This document shows, piece after piece, positions 8,365 through 16,424 of a stretch of DNA of 64,000 bases. The position numbers were made by a program, and so were the translations under genes. The stretch is taken from contig NZ_FQZL01000020.1 of assembly GCF_900142005.1 (NCBI RefSeq), forward strand, positions 1 through 64,000. The letters run 5' to 3'. This DNA comes from Dethiosulfatibacter aminovorans DSM 17477 (GTDB lineage: Bacteria > Bacillota > Clostridia > Tissierellales > Dethiosulfatibacteraceae). The notes under the pieces were generated by a model. The model ran no database searches. It saw only the letters and a program-made list of their open reading frames with translations, and was not told the origin of the DNA. Numbering within the stretch: the first letter of the stretch is position 1; each line of letters opens with the position of its first letter.

Positions 8365-9519
8365 TTAAGAAAGATTGTTCAGTTGATTAAGCCTTGGTTC
8401 AATCTTTCTTGGATAGTCGGTTATAACATCAGCGCCACTCTTATTTATTATTACTGTATCTGAATGTCTAAACCCTCCTATGCCCGGAACATATATACCA
8501 GGTTCAATTGAAAACACCATATTTTCCTTAATAATCACATCAGAGTCAAATCTGATATATGATTCTTCATGAAAAGCCAGTCCTATAGCATGTCCTGCTC
8601 GATGTATGAAATAATCTCCATAACCTGCATCCTGAACAATTTTTCTGGCAACAGAATCAACTTCACTCATTTTCAATCCAGGTTTTATAAAATCCATACA
8701 TACCTGCTAAGCCTCAACCATGACATTGAATATTTTTCTTTGATCATCAGATGGTTCACCAATAAAAAACGTCCTTTCACATTCTGCATGATAATCGTAT
8801 ATTCCTGCCTGTCGACTATGAATAACTATATCATTTCTCTGAAATTTCCTTGTATTTGAAAACACATGCGGCATATTAGTTCTATAAATTCCAGATGGAG
8901 ACATGACCAATAATTCAGAAGCTGTGGCATTTGGGTATTTGATGGATATTTGCTCGTAAAGTTTTTTTGTTCCATATGAATCAAACTCAAGCTCACTTAT
9001 ACCTTCCTGTGCTTTCTCAAAGGATTTAGCTAATGCATAGCTGACGAGTTCTCCTGATCTAACAAGATATTCAATCTCATTTTCATCTTTAATGAATCTC
9101 ATCCTTTGGATTTTTTTGCCTATATATTTTAATCCGAATCCTTTTGATTTCAATAAATTAGTCATTTCCAAATTAATTGAATTGAATTCTATTCCTATGG
9201 AATTGTTCATATTGTAATCCAAAAGTACATCGTCAAACAATGCAAGGAAATTTTTCTTTTCATATGCTTTTTCGGGATGTTCATAATATACATATAGATT
9301 ATCTACGTCCGCTTCATCTTTAGCGTGATTTTCTTCAAGACATGGAATTATTAGGCTTTTTTTATCTCTTGAAACGATTAGAACAATCGGTCTTGAGTAC
9401 ATAAGAGCTTTAAACCCAGATATATAGTACTGACTTAGAGGATTTGTTATGATGCATAAATCTATTCCCTCATTCTCCATGAAATCTCTTAACTCTTTCA
9501 TTCTTTTTCCTGTATTCAT
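8365..9519 (-). pseudogene. Creatinase-like M24-family hydrolase interrupted by an in-frame TAG
   Basis: The reading frame is continuous from ATG 9519 (GGAGGAAACT upstream) to 8365 except for one TAG at 8707-8709. The residues around it read VMVEA-[TAG]-QVCMDFIKPG, where relatives have one ordinary residue; CAG-to-TAG is a single transition. The N-terminal creatinase/prolidase domain is followed by a pita-bread domain. Of the five metal ligands of M24 peptidases, the first Asp (HSRQ), second Asp (ECERT) and last Glu (RHSDT) are replaced, as in non-metal creatinase-type members. The His (HAIG) and the Glu of EPG remain. It is probably a recent pseudogene. TAG readthrough is possible but unsupported, because TAG is an ordinary stop for several neighbours. 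Confidence 0.75.
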
Positions 9520-9538
9520 AGTTTCCTCCATAAATTTT

Positions 9539-10951
9539 CTATTTACATGCGCTTTCATTTTTCATTTTTATTATATTGCTGTCTTTAGTTACCAAACTCA
9601 CTATTATCAGAACAATAACTGCTAACGGAAGCGAGACTATGACACTGTTCAGGTTGTATGGTCTTGCCATAGGAATTTCCCAAATCAAAGTAGTAGCAAC
9701 GCCAGTCAGCATGGATAATATTCCGCCCTGTTTTGTGACATTTTCCCAGAAGAAGACTGCAAGTACTGCAGGACACAAACTAGCTCCATACACGGTATAT
9801 GCATACATTTGAAGAGATAGTATGCTTGGGAAAAATCTAATCATCACAAAGGCTATTACACCTAAAAGCACTACAAATGTCTTAATGAACATCAACTTTT
9901 CCCTGTCTGTTGCATTAGGATTAATAAATTTCCCATAAACATCATACGTTACATTTGTTGCAGCAGATAGCAGATAAGAATTACCCGTAGTTATAATGAA
10001 TGCTGATGCCAATAGTATTCCGCCTATAACATTTGGCAATACTACAGTAGTTGATATCAAGGCCATACCTGGTGCAATATCCGGGAAAATTGATTTAGCG
10101 ACATAAGCAATTACTGCAACACTTGGCATAATTATCAATACACCAATGAACCAACCTATCATACCTATTTTTGCAGATTTATCTTCCTTTGAAGAAGCTA
10201 GTCTCTGATACATGTTCTGATCGCTTAAAAGCAAAACCAGCAATGGAAGATAAAAACCTATCAGCTGAAGAAAAGAGAGAGAACCAGTTACCGTATTGTT
10301 CTCGGCAGGTACAGATGCTGATATATGCTCCCAACCTCCACCGAAGGCAATTATCGCCGGCACAACCAGTTCCAGTCCTATCAACATGAGAAACGAACTC
10401 AAGGCATCAGTTGGAGCTACTGACATCAATCCTCCTATTGATGCTAAGAATATGATCAATACTGCACCAATGATAGTTCCTAGTTCCACTGATATTCCCG
10501 TAGTTACATTCAAAATAAAACCGAATCCTTTGTACTGATATGATACTATTCCTATGAAAGCTAGAATAATTATTATGGAAGCCAACCCTCTCGCAAAAGG
10601 TCCATATTTCTCTTCCAGAATCTCTGAAACTGTATATTTCCCTCTAGCTCTAACCTTTGGAGCAATTTTATAGATTATTACTATTCCTATAATAGAAGGG
10701 ATTGCGAACATCAGTCCAGGAATCAGCCCGTAACTATATGATAGCGAATTAGGTCCCCCAGTAACTGTGCCACTTCCACACCAAGTGGCAATCAATGTAC
10801 CCATCAGAATAAACGGACCCAATCCTTTACCAGCTAGAATAAAATCTTCACTGTTTGTAATTTTTTTTGAATATCTTATGCCCATTGCCACCATCACTAC
10901 ACTATACAAAACCAGGTAAATTAATAATTTGGGATTATTCGTAATTTCCAT
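9539..10951 (-). CDS. Sodium:solute symporter family (SSS) transporter
   Basis: An integral membrane carrier of about 470 residues with roughly 13 hydrophobic segments and the SSS-family start (ILAGKGLGPFILMGTLIATWCGSGTVTGG) near residue 35. It would import a solute with Na+, probably the substrate of the adjacent creatinase-like enzyme. The ATG at 10951 follows AGAGGAGAAAAGATT. The start is only 15 bases from the start of the divergent TetR gene. Unlike its two flanking genes this one is intact. Substrate unknown. Confidence 0.85.
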   Translation of the reverse strand: MEITNNPKLLIYLVLYSVVMVAMGIRYSKKITNSEDFILAGKGLGPFILMGTLIATWCGSGTVTGGPNSLSYSYGLIPGLMFAIPSIIGIVIIYKIAPKVRARGKYTVSEILEEKYGPFARGLASIIIILAFIGIVSYQYKGFGFILNVTTGISVELGTIIGAVLIIFLASIGGLMSVAPTDALSSFLMLIGLELVVPAIIAFGGGWEHISASVPAENNTVTGSLSFLQLIGFYLPLLVLLLSDQNMYQRLASSKEDKSAKIGMIGWFIGVLIIMPSVAVIAYVAKSIFPDIAPGMALISTTVVLPNVIGGILLASAFIITTGNSYLLSAATNVTYDVYGKFINPNATDREKLMFIKTFVVLLGVIAFVMIRFFPSILSLQMYAYTVYGASLCPAVLAVFFWENVTKQGGILSMLTGVATTLIWEIPMARPYNLNSVIVSLPLAVIVLIIVSLVTKDSNIIKMKNESACK

Positions 10952-10966
10952 AATCTTTTCTCCTCT

Positions 10967-11586
10967 ATGAATACAATAAAACTGACACAACGTCAAATAA
11001 AAGCTCAGGAAACAAAAAATAACATATTTAACTGTGCCATAGAATTGTTTAACTCAGAAGGCTACAACAACGTCACAGTTAATGATATCACTAAAAAAGC
11101 AGGTACTGTAAAGGGATCTTTTTATACTCATTTCAAATCAAAAGATCAAATAATAATTGAAGAATTCAAAAAATTCGATATCTATTACGAAGAAATATTT
11201 AATAAAATAAAAAAACTAATTCTTATGATATACTCTATGAATTTTTAATTAATTTGCTTGAATATTTTATGGAAGAAGTTGGTTATGATATTTTGTACAT
11301 CATATACAGTACTCAATTATCATATAAAAAGGAAAAAACATTCATTATAGATGAAAGCCGCCCCCTCTATGTGACAATTAATGAAATAATTAAAAAAGGA
11401 CAAGACAAAGGAGAATTCCGAAATGATATATCTTCAGCAGAATTGACTAAAATGATATTCAGAACCATTAGAGGCACTTTTTATGAATGGTGTTTGAATG
11501 ACGGTAAGTTTAATTTGATAGATGATGGTGCAAAGTTTTATAAAATATTTCTATCCTCCTTCAGAAAAGATGTAAGTCAACCATAA
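10967..11586 (+). pseudogene. TetR/AcrR-family regulator split by a -1 frameshift
   Basis: Residues 1-75 give a complete TetR helix-turn-helix (VTVNDITKKAGTVKGSFYTHFKSKDQ). After the A-run at 11209-11215 the frame is lost and stops at 11248. Reading the other frame from 11215 gives TNSYDILYEFLINLLEYF and continues in phase to the stop at 11586, so exactly one base is missing from a poly-A tract. The repaired protein would be about 207 residues, normal for the family. No clear ribosome-binding site precedes the ATG. It would have controlled the divergent symporter. Homopolymer sequencing error or slippage-based phase variation are alternatives to true decay. Confidence 0.8.
10968..10996 (-). 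promoter_or_regulatory. Putative symporter promoter inside the TetR start region
   Basis: On the minus strand TTGACG and TATTCA are 17 bases apart. The promoter lies within the first codons of the divergent TetR gene. The -35 hexamer is part of the palindrome TGAC-ACAAC-GTCA (10983-10995), a plausible operator for that regulator. Confidence 0.45.
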
Positions 11587-11629
11587 TATTAAATGCAAAT
11601 ATAATCAAGAAGATTTGGTTTTTAAATCA

Positions 11630-11658
11630 TTTACAAATATTTATACATTTGATATTAT
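11630..11658 (+). promoter_or_regulatory. proC promoter
   Basis: TTTACA and TATTAT are separated by 17 bases, about 30 bases upstream of the proC start. Confidence 0.7.
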
Positions 11659-11689
11659 ATTTAAATAAAATATCAATATGGAGAGTATT

Positions 11690-12502
11690 ATGAACAAGAT
11701 AGGTTTTATAGGAGCAGGAAATGTTACTAAAGCCATAATTACCGGTATGGCAAAAAATAAATTTGAACTTGATAGGATATATGTAAATTCAAAATCTAAT
11801 GAATCGAAAGAAAAGCTAAGCTTGGACTTGATGGTTAAATGTGCAAAAAACAATGTTGACCTTGTTAAGAAATGTAAATACATATTTTTTTCAATCAAAT
11901 CCCAACACTATGCGAAAGTATTCAATGAAATCAAGGATGTAATTGATCCCGAAAGACATGTGATAATAAGTCTTGCACCAGGTTATTCCATTGAGGAATG
12001 CAGAGAGCACGCTGAAATAGAAAATTTGAAGGTAGTAAGGGCAATGCCCAATATTCCTTCCCTGGTTGGAGAAGGGATGACAGGAATATATTATGCTAGA
12101 AATGTTTTTACTGATGAAGAAAAGAAAGAAATTGAAATCATATTCAAAGGATTTGGTGAAGTCCAGGAACTTGACGAAGAAGAACACATGGATACACTTG
12201 TGTCTATCTCAGCAAGTTCACCTGCATACGTATATATAATGATTGAAGCCATGGGTGACGCAGGAGTACTTACCGGTCTTCCAAGGAAAATGTCCTACAA
12301 CCTTGCTGCCCAGGCTGTAATGGGTGCAGCGAAAATGGTAAAAGAACTTGATGTACATCCGGGCGAACTTAAGGATTCCGTTTGTTCCCCTGGAGGAACT
12401 ACAATAGAGGCCATCAAGGTTCTTGAAGACAGAGGCTTCAGAAGCGCTCTCATAGAATCAATGTTGGCTTGCTATAAAAAAGCAAAAAATTTAAAAAGAT
12501 AA
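11690..12502 (+). CDS. proC: Pyrroline-5-carboxylate reductase
   Basis: Reduces 1-pyrroline-5-carboxylate to L-proline with NAD(P)H, the last step of proline synthesis. The N-terminal IGFIGAGNVTKAI is the dinucleotide-binding loop, and the C-terminal signature (VCSPGGTTIEAIKVLEDRGFRSALIESM) is the ProC family motif. At 270 residues it is of normal length. The start at 11690 is preferred over 11678 because GGAGAG lies eight bases before it. It is monocistronic, with its own promoter and terminator. Confidence 0.95.
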   Translation: MNKIGFIGAGNVTKAIITGMAKNKFELDRIYVNSKSNESKEKLSLDLMVKCAKNNVDLVKKCKYIFFSIKSQHYAKVFNEIKDVIDPERHVIISLAPGYSIEECREHAEIENLKVVRAMPNIPSLVGEGMTGIYYARNVFTDEEKKEIEIIFKGFGEVQELDEEEHMDTLVSISASSPAYVYIMIEAMGDAGVLTGLPRKMSYNLAAQAVMGAAKMVKELDVHPGELKDSVCSPGGTTIEAIKVLEDRGFRSALIESMLACYKKAKNLKR

Positions 12503-12528
12503 TCAAATGTTTCATTTTCATAAATTAG

Positions 12529-12557
12529 AAGGAGCCGTTCTTAAACAGCTCCTTTTT
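12529..12557 (+). terminator. proC terminator
   Basis: AAGGAGC and GCTCCTT form a 7-bp stem followed by a T-run; it lies between proC and the convergent DUF554 gene and may work for both. Confidence 0.75.
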
Positions 12558-12583
12558 GATTGCAGCATATCTTAATCCCAATG

Positions 12584-13264
12584 TTAAAAGAGAGAAATCA
12601 CTGAAAAATATATAAGTGGTATAAACAATGCCGGCAACATGTTCCCAACTTTCAGCCTGTCCCTAATAAAAACATTGAAACCAAGTCCCATAATCAACAA
12701 ACCTCCTACGGCAGACATTTCATTTATGACAACATCCGTCAATACATCTTTCAAAGACCCGGCAAGAAGAACTATGGATCCCTGATACAGGAATACAGCT
12801 GCACTTGAAAATATTACACCTATTCCGAGTGATGCAGTCATTGCAATTGATATGATTCCATCCAAAAGCGACTTGGCAAACAATACGTCATGCTTGCCAA
12901 GGAGACCTCCTTCAATTGCTCCTATAATAGCCATTGATCCTACACAATACATAAGTGATGAAGTTACAAATCCCTGGCTTATATTACTGTCTCCGCTTAT
13001 CCTGTTTTGAAGCATTTCTCCTGCTCCTTCAAGCTTCGACTCTATATCAGCCATCTCTCCAATCAATGTTCCTATTACCATACTGCAGATAACCAAGAGT
13101 ATATTCTCTGTTCCCGTGGCCATCTTTACGCCTATGAGCACTATAGCCAAACTGATTGATTTCATTATGCTTTCACTGAATCTATCAGGTATCAGATTCT
13201 TGAAAAAGTATCCTGTAAGACTTCCAAAAATTATTGCTACTGCATTTACGATTGTTCCCAACAT
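12584..13264 (-). CDS. DUF554 family membrane protein
   Basis: A 226-residue polytopic membrane protein with about seven hydrophobic segments. The start LGTIVNAVAIIFGSLTGYFF, the GTLIGEMADIESKLE segment and the glycine-rich SLGIGVIFSSAAVFLYQGSIVLLAG segment are typical of the DUF554 (YdfK/YqgA) family, whose function is not established. It starts at ATG 13264 after a weak GAGGA site and stands alone. Confidence 0.85.
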   Translation of the reverse strand: MLGTIVNAVAIIFGSLTGYFFKNLIPDRFSESIMKSISLAIVLIGVKMATGTENILLVICSMVIGTLIGEMADIESKLEGAGEMLQNRISGDSNISQGFVTSSLMYCVGSMAIIGAIEGGLLGKHDVLFAKSLLDGIISIAMTASLGIGVIFSSAAVFLYQGSIVLLAGSLKDVLTDVVINEMSAVGGLLIMGLGFNVFIRDRLKVGNMLPALFIPLIYFSVISLF

Positions 13265-13348
13265 AATTATGTCCTCGCTAAGTAGAATTTAAAATCAAAC
13301 CGCCATTGCAGCAGTCATGCAAATCATTATAACACAAATATTCAAATG

Positions 13349-13864
13349 TTAAACTTTGAATTCATTATTTTTTTCAATCACTTCAAGACCGTATCTTTCA
13401 AGCTGCTGATCTATCCTTTTCCTCTTAGCAGTGCCCGGTGCTTTTATATCACCCATAAAGAAAAGTCTTTCTATCAAATCTGCATCCTTAAGTATTTCAT
13501 CATAAGGGCCGTGGTTCTTTCCTTTTTTTGAATGTTTCGAGATGCTTCTGCAAACGATTTCTATCTCTTCACTGTCAAATAGGCCTGTATCCTCTAGAAA
13601 CCCTTCCACTAAAATAGCTCCCGAAGGACCATGGGCTTTTGTATAGTCATCATTTATTATCCTTCCAACGTCATGGAGCAGCCCGATTATATAACCAAGT
13701 TCCGGGTCCAGTCCTTTTGAGTAAGCTGCAGAAGCACAGAAATATGCAACACCATAAGAATGAATCATTTCATCAAAACTTCCGTCATCAAAAACAAAAC
13801 CCATATCATTCAACATAGTAAGATGCTTGTTCAAATATTCCATTACATACTTGATTCTTTCCAC
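13349..13864 (-). CDS. HD-domain phosphohydrolase
   Basis: A small HD hydrolase: GYIIGLLHDVGRI carries the metal-binding His-Asp pair, and downstream H and D residues follow (HGPSGAIL, DADLIERL). Members hydrolyse nucleotides or other phosphate esters; the substrate is unknown. No ATG start fits well. GTG at 13864 has GGGTGA upstream and is preferred; GTG at 13879 would add five residues. Confidence 0.75.
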   Translation of the reverse strand: MERIKYVMEYLNKHLTMLNDMGFVFDDGSFDEMIHSYGVAYFCASAAYSKGLDPELGYIIGLLHDVGRIINDDYTKAHGPSGAILVEGFLEDTGLFDSEEIEIVCRSISKHSKKGKNHGPYDEILKDADLIERLFFMGDIKAPGTAKRKRIDQQLERYGLEVIEKNNEFKV

Positions 13865-13906
13865 ATTATCACCCGTCACAATATCTTTATATGATTAGAT
13901 TTGTTT

Positions 13907-13935
13907 GAAGCCTTAATCATATGGATTAAGGCTTC
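13907..13935. terminator. 12-bp hairpin between fba and the HD gene
   Basis: GAAGCCTTAATC and GATTAAGGCTTC form a perfect 12-bp stem with a 5-base loop. It is downstream of fba on the minus strand but lacks an adjacent T-run there, so it may be a processing hairpin rather than a true terminator. Confidence 0.5.
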
Positions 13936-13998
13936 ATTCGCGTTTTTATATAGCTTAATAAATACTTGTGCAATTGACGCGGCTAAGCCGCTTTCTTG
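13935..13998 (+). repeat. Dispersed hairpin repeat, copy A
   Basis: A degenerate copy ending in GCGGC-taa-GCCGC followed by TTTCTTG, with an upstream cTTCATTCGCGTtttTA block shared with the copies near 17012 and 16109. It lies just downstream of fba, in the opposite orientation to that gene. Confidence 0.5.
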
Positions 13999-14017
13999 AT
14001 TCAGAAAAATTTAATGT

Positions 14018-14881
14018 TTAAGCTTTGTCTATAGAGCCGAATATCTCCATCTTTTCCTTAACTGTAGCTTTGATCGCTTCAAATCCAGGCGCCAGAAGTT
14101 TTCTCGGATCATATCCCTTTCCTTCAAGGTCCTTGCCATCTTCAATATATTTCCTTACAGCCGCTGTAAATGACAGCTGGCACTCGGTATTCACATTGAT
14201 TTTTGCAACTCCCAGTGAGATGGCTTCCTTGATCATATCTACAGGTATTCCTGTACCACCGTGAAGCACAAGAGGCATATCGCCAGTGAGTTCCTTGATT
14301 TTTGCCAATATGTCAAAATTCAAACCAGTCCAGTTGGCAGGATACTTACCGTGGATGTTGCCAATTCCCGCTGCAAGCATTGTAACTCCAAGATCTGCAA
14401 TCATTTTACATTCCTGTGGATCTGCCATTTCTCCCGTTCCAACAACACCATCTTCTTCACCGCCTATTGCACCAACTTCAGCTTCAACAGTTATTCCTTG
14501 AGCTTCGGCAATGGCAATTATTTCTTTTGTCTTCTCAACATTTTCATCTATTCCATATTTAGAACCGTCAAACATTACAGAGGTAAATCCAGCTTCCATA
14601 GCTTTCTTTGCACCTTCATAAGAACCATGATCAAGGTGTACGGAAACAGGTACTGTAATATTCAACTCTTCTATCATACCCTTAACCATTCCTACAACAG
14701 TTTTAAAGCCGCCCATGTATTTTCCCGCGCCTTCTGATACTCCAAGCATTACAGGCGAATTATTTTCCTGTGCTGTCAATAGTATTGCTTTTGTCCACTC
14801 AAGATTGTTAATATTGAATGCCCCAACTGCATACTTCCCTTTTACTGCATCTGCCATCATTTGTTTAGCTGATACCAACAT
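14018..14881 (-). CDS. fba: Fructose-bisphosphate aldolase, class II
   Basis: Cleaves fructose 1,6-bisphosphate to two triose phosphates in glycolysis. VSVHLDHG carries the zinc-binding histidine, and VLHGGTGIP and INVNTECQ are the phosphate-binding and C-terminal motifs of zinc-dependent class II aldolases. Length is 287 residues, as in Bacillus FbaA. The start at 14881 follows GGAGGTATTATT. Confidence 0.95.
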   Translation of the reverse strand: MLVSAKQMMADAVKGKYAVGAFNINNLEWTKAILLTAQENNSPVMLGVSEGAGKYMGGFKTVVGMVKGMIEELNITVPVSVHLDHGSYEGAKKAMEAGFTSVMFDGSKYGIDENVEKTKEIIAIAEAQGITVEAEVGAIGGEEDGVVGTGEMADPQECKMIADLGVTMLAAGIGNIHGKYPANWTGLNFDILAKIKELTGDMPLVLHGGTGIPVDMIKEAISLGVAKINVNTECQLSFTAAVRKYIEDGKDLEGKGYDPRKLLAPGFEAIKATVKEKMEIFGSIDKA

Positions 14882-14940
14882 AATAATACCTCCAGATAAT
14901 TTTGTTATATCAAACCGGATATTGCACAATCATTTTATTT

Positions 14941-15000
14941 CAAGAAAGCAGCTTCGCTACTTTAACCGCATAATACCAATGCTTCAAGGGATTATGCATT
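14941..15000 (-). repeat. Dispersed hairpin repeat, copy D
   Basis: On the minus strand it begins with the GCATAATCCC ... GGTATTATGC hairpin and ends with GTAGC-gaa-GCTGC plus TTTCTTG. The first 35 bases nearly match copy B (17012-17116), but the middle hairpin of copy B is absent here, so this is an internally deleted copy. Confidence 0.65.
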
Positions 15001-15045
15001 TTAAACTCTCTTAAGCTGCAAAAAAAAAGGATGCGTCAAATCTAC

Positions 15046-15120
15046 TCATCTTTTATTGACAAGTGCTCCCGTTAAGACTATTAATAAAATCACTGCTACA
15101 ATTCCAGTAATTAATATCAT
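15046..15120 (-). CDS. Putative 24-residue single-span membrane peptide
   Basis: ATG at 15120 opens a frame of 24 codons ending in TGA. The peptide is one hydrophobic helix (about residues 2-20) with a basic end (NKR). AAGGTG lies seven bases before the ATG, and an extended -10 promoter lies about 40 bases further upstream. Promoter, ribosome-binding site and membrane-like composition together make it likely to be expressed. It resembles in style, but is not shown to be, small subunits such as KdpF or type I toxin peptides. No partner gene is adjacent. Confidence 0.5.
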   Translation of the reverse strand: MILITGIVAVILLIVLTGALVNKR

Positions 15121-15159
15121 TCTTCAGCACCTTAAATAATTATTCTCGTTTCCCCTATA

Positions 15160-15168
15160 ATTATAGCA
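15160..15168 (-). promoter_or_regulatory. Extended -10 promoter for the small membrane peptide
   Basis: On the minus strand TGCTATAAT is an exact extended -10 element (TGnTATAAT). No good -35 is visible. Confidence 0.5.
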
Positions 15169-15231
15169 GAAATATTTCTTTTTTTCTATAGACAAAGTTT
15201 ATATTTGAGTAAAATTTCATTCAACATCAAT

Positions 15232-16017
15232 CTATTTCAGTTTTTCGACTTTCTTCTTTATTATTTTGTGTATTTTCTCATAACTCGGCGGCGGTCCCTT
15301 TTGAATAGTCTTGCCGTCTACATATACACCGTCCAGTATTCCCCATTCCCTGTAAACGTCAATATCGGTCGTGTCATAGATTTCCACTATGACACTATCC
15401 TTAAACTCCTCAACAGCTTTCCTGGTTCTTTCAAAAACAATATTCTGCGCAGGACACCAGCCGTTTACAAAGGCATCTATTTTGACTTTTCCTTCAACAA
15501 GTTCAGGTTTTTTTCTCATCTTGATTAAAACCGGCGGTTCTATACCTTCAACAAAAGGTTTCCAAAGCAATACCCTTATACTGTCCTTGTCGATTTTCCT
15601 GTAGCCATGTTTCTTGAACCATGAAGCCTTCATGAAAAACGGCACGGAAACACCCCACGCCAGAAGAGCCTTCACACCCATTTCCCTGCAGTCCTTTTCT
15701 GCGGCTTCTATCAGCATAGTGCCAATTCCCTTTTTCTGTCGATTGCCTACACCTTCATCATACCCATGCACCCAAATGCACATAATCATATAGAAACCTT
15801 CTTTCCCTATGAAAGAGTATTCAGAAGGAACGTATTGAATCATCCCGCAGGCCCTGCCCTCATCATCAACTGCCAGTTTGACCCTAAGCCCCTTATCTTT
15901 CATCTTTTCATACCACAGGGACTTATGATTACCTGCATCCTTCATTTCTTCGCTCCAGTCTTCCAGACAATTGAAGTAAGTATTATTATATTCAGTCTTC
16001 AAATCCATGATTTTCAT
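15232..16017 (-). CDS. GNAT-family N-acetyltransferase with C-terminal YoaP-like domain
   Basis: The N-terminal 150 residues form a GNAT fold with the acetyl-CoA loop GNRQKKGIGTMLIEAAEKD. The remaining 110 residues contain VNGWCPAQNIVFERTRKA, giving a thioredoxin-like strand-helix with one cysteine, then GVYVDGKTIQKGPPPSYE, as in YoaP-type proteins. The acceptor substrate is unknown. ATG 16017 follows GGAGGTTAAT and is preferred over an upstream ATG that lacks a site. Confidence 0.75.
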   Translation of the reverse strand: MKIMDLKTEYNNTYFNCLEDWSEEMKDAGNHKSLWYEKMKDKGLRVKLAVDDEGRACGMIQYVPSEYSFIGKEGFYMIMCIWVHGYDEGVGNRQKKGIGTMLIEAAEKDCREMGVKALLAWGVSVPFFMKASWFKKHGYRKIDKDSIRVLLWKPFVEGIEPPVLIKMRKKPELVEGKVKIDAFVNGWCPAQNIVFERTRKAVEEFKDSVIVEIYDTTDIDVYREWGILDGVYVDGKTIQKGPPPSYEKIHKIIKKKVEKLK

Positions 16018-16108
16018 ATTAACCTCCAACAATTTGAAATGATTTTCAGTCGATACTGTCCGCTTACTACTATTATACACCTTCTTAAAAATATATTAAA
16101 ATTCTCAG

Positions 16109-16169
16109 GACACTTTCCTTCGTGGTTAAATATCGACTATGTCGATAACGCAGCAGAGCTGCTTTCCTT
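16109..16169 (+). repeat. Dispersed hairpin repeat, copy C
   Basis: ACTTTCCTTCGtG, then hairpin TATCGAC-tat-GTCGATA, then GCAGC-aga-GCTGC with TTTCCTT. It aligns base by base with copy B except that both stems carry different but still complementary bases. Confidence 0.65.
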
Positions 16170-16196
16170 CCTTCGAATTATTTGAAATTCTAGCTA

Positions 16197-16236
16197 ATGA
16201 TAATTTGCAAAAACCGAAATTATCTTAAACGTCATG
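16197..16236. repeat. Second small repeat family, copy 1
   Basis: GATAAT...(14 bases)...ATTATCTT followed by aaacgTCA; the same layout occurs at 24966-25009 (GATAATcccc...ccggaATTATCTTgaaTAtCA). The ends are self-complementary. Confidence 0.5.
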
Positions 16237-16241
16237 TAAAT

Positions 16242-16278
16242 AAAAAAGCACTTCCAAACTTAATGCTTGAAAGTGCTC
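16242..16278 (-). terminator. Terminator of first tRNA-Leu
   Basis: AGCACTT and AAGTGCT arms with a long loop, followed on the minus strand by six T. It starts 6 bases past the CCA end of the tRNA. Confidence 0.75.
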
Positions 16279-16284
16279 TTACAC

Positions 16285-16371
16285 TGGTGCCGAAGGTGGG
16301 ACTCGAACCCACACGAGTGTTACCTCACTGGATTTTGAGTCCAGCGCGTCTGCCAGTTCCACCACTTCGGC
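16285..16371 (-). tRNA. tRNA-Leu (anticodon CAA), copy 1
   Basis: 87 bases including the encoded CCA. The acceptor stem GCCGAAG pairs with CTTCGGC, a long variable arm is present as expected for leucine, and the anticodon loop CTCAAAA gives anticodon CAA, reading UUG. It is preceded by its own promoter and followed by a terminator. Confidence 0.95.
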
Positions 16372-16387
16372 GCGACCCGTAATTAAG

Positions 16388-16416
16388 ATAATAGCACAAA
16401 GTTTCAACCAGTGCAA
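16388..16416 (-). promoter_or_regulatory. Promoter of first tRNA-Leu
   Basis: Minus strand TTGCAC, 17 bases, TATTAT. The -10 and downstream bases are identical in front of the second tRNA-Leu. Confidence 0.75.
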
Positions 16417-16424
16417 GTATAATT

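Noticed and set aside
8365..9519. Pyrrolysine as the primary explanation of the in-frame TAG
   Set aside because: TAG is the normal stop of the ferredoxin at 52411, the RACo gene at 33095 and the sigma-54 activator at 3919, and no pyl genes are in the window. Kept only as a test.
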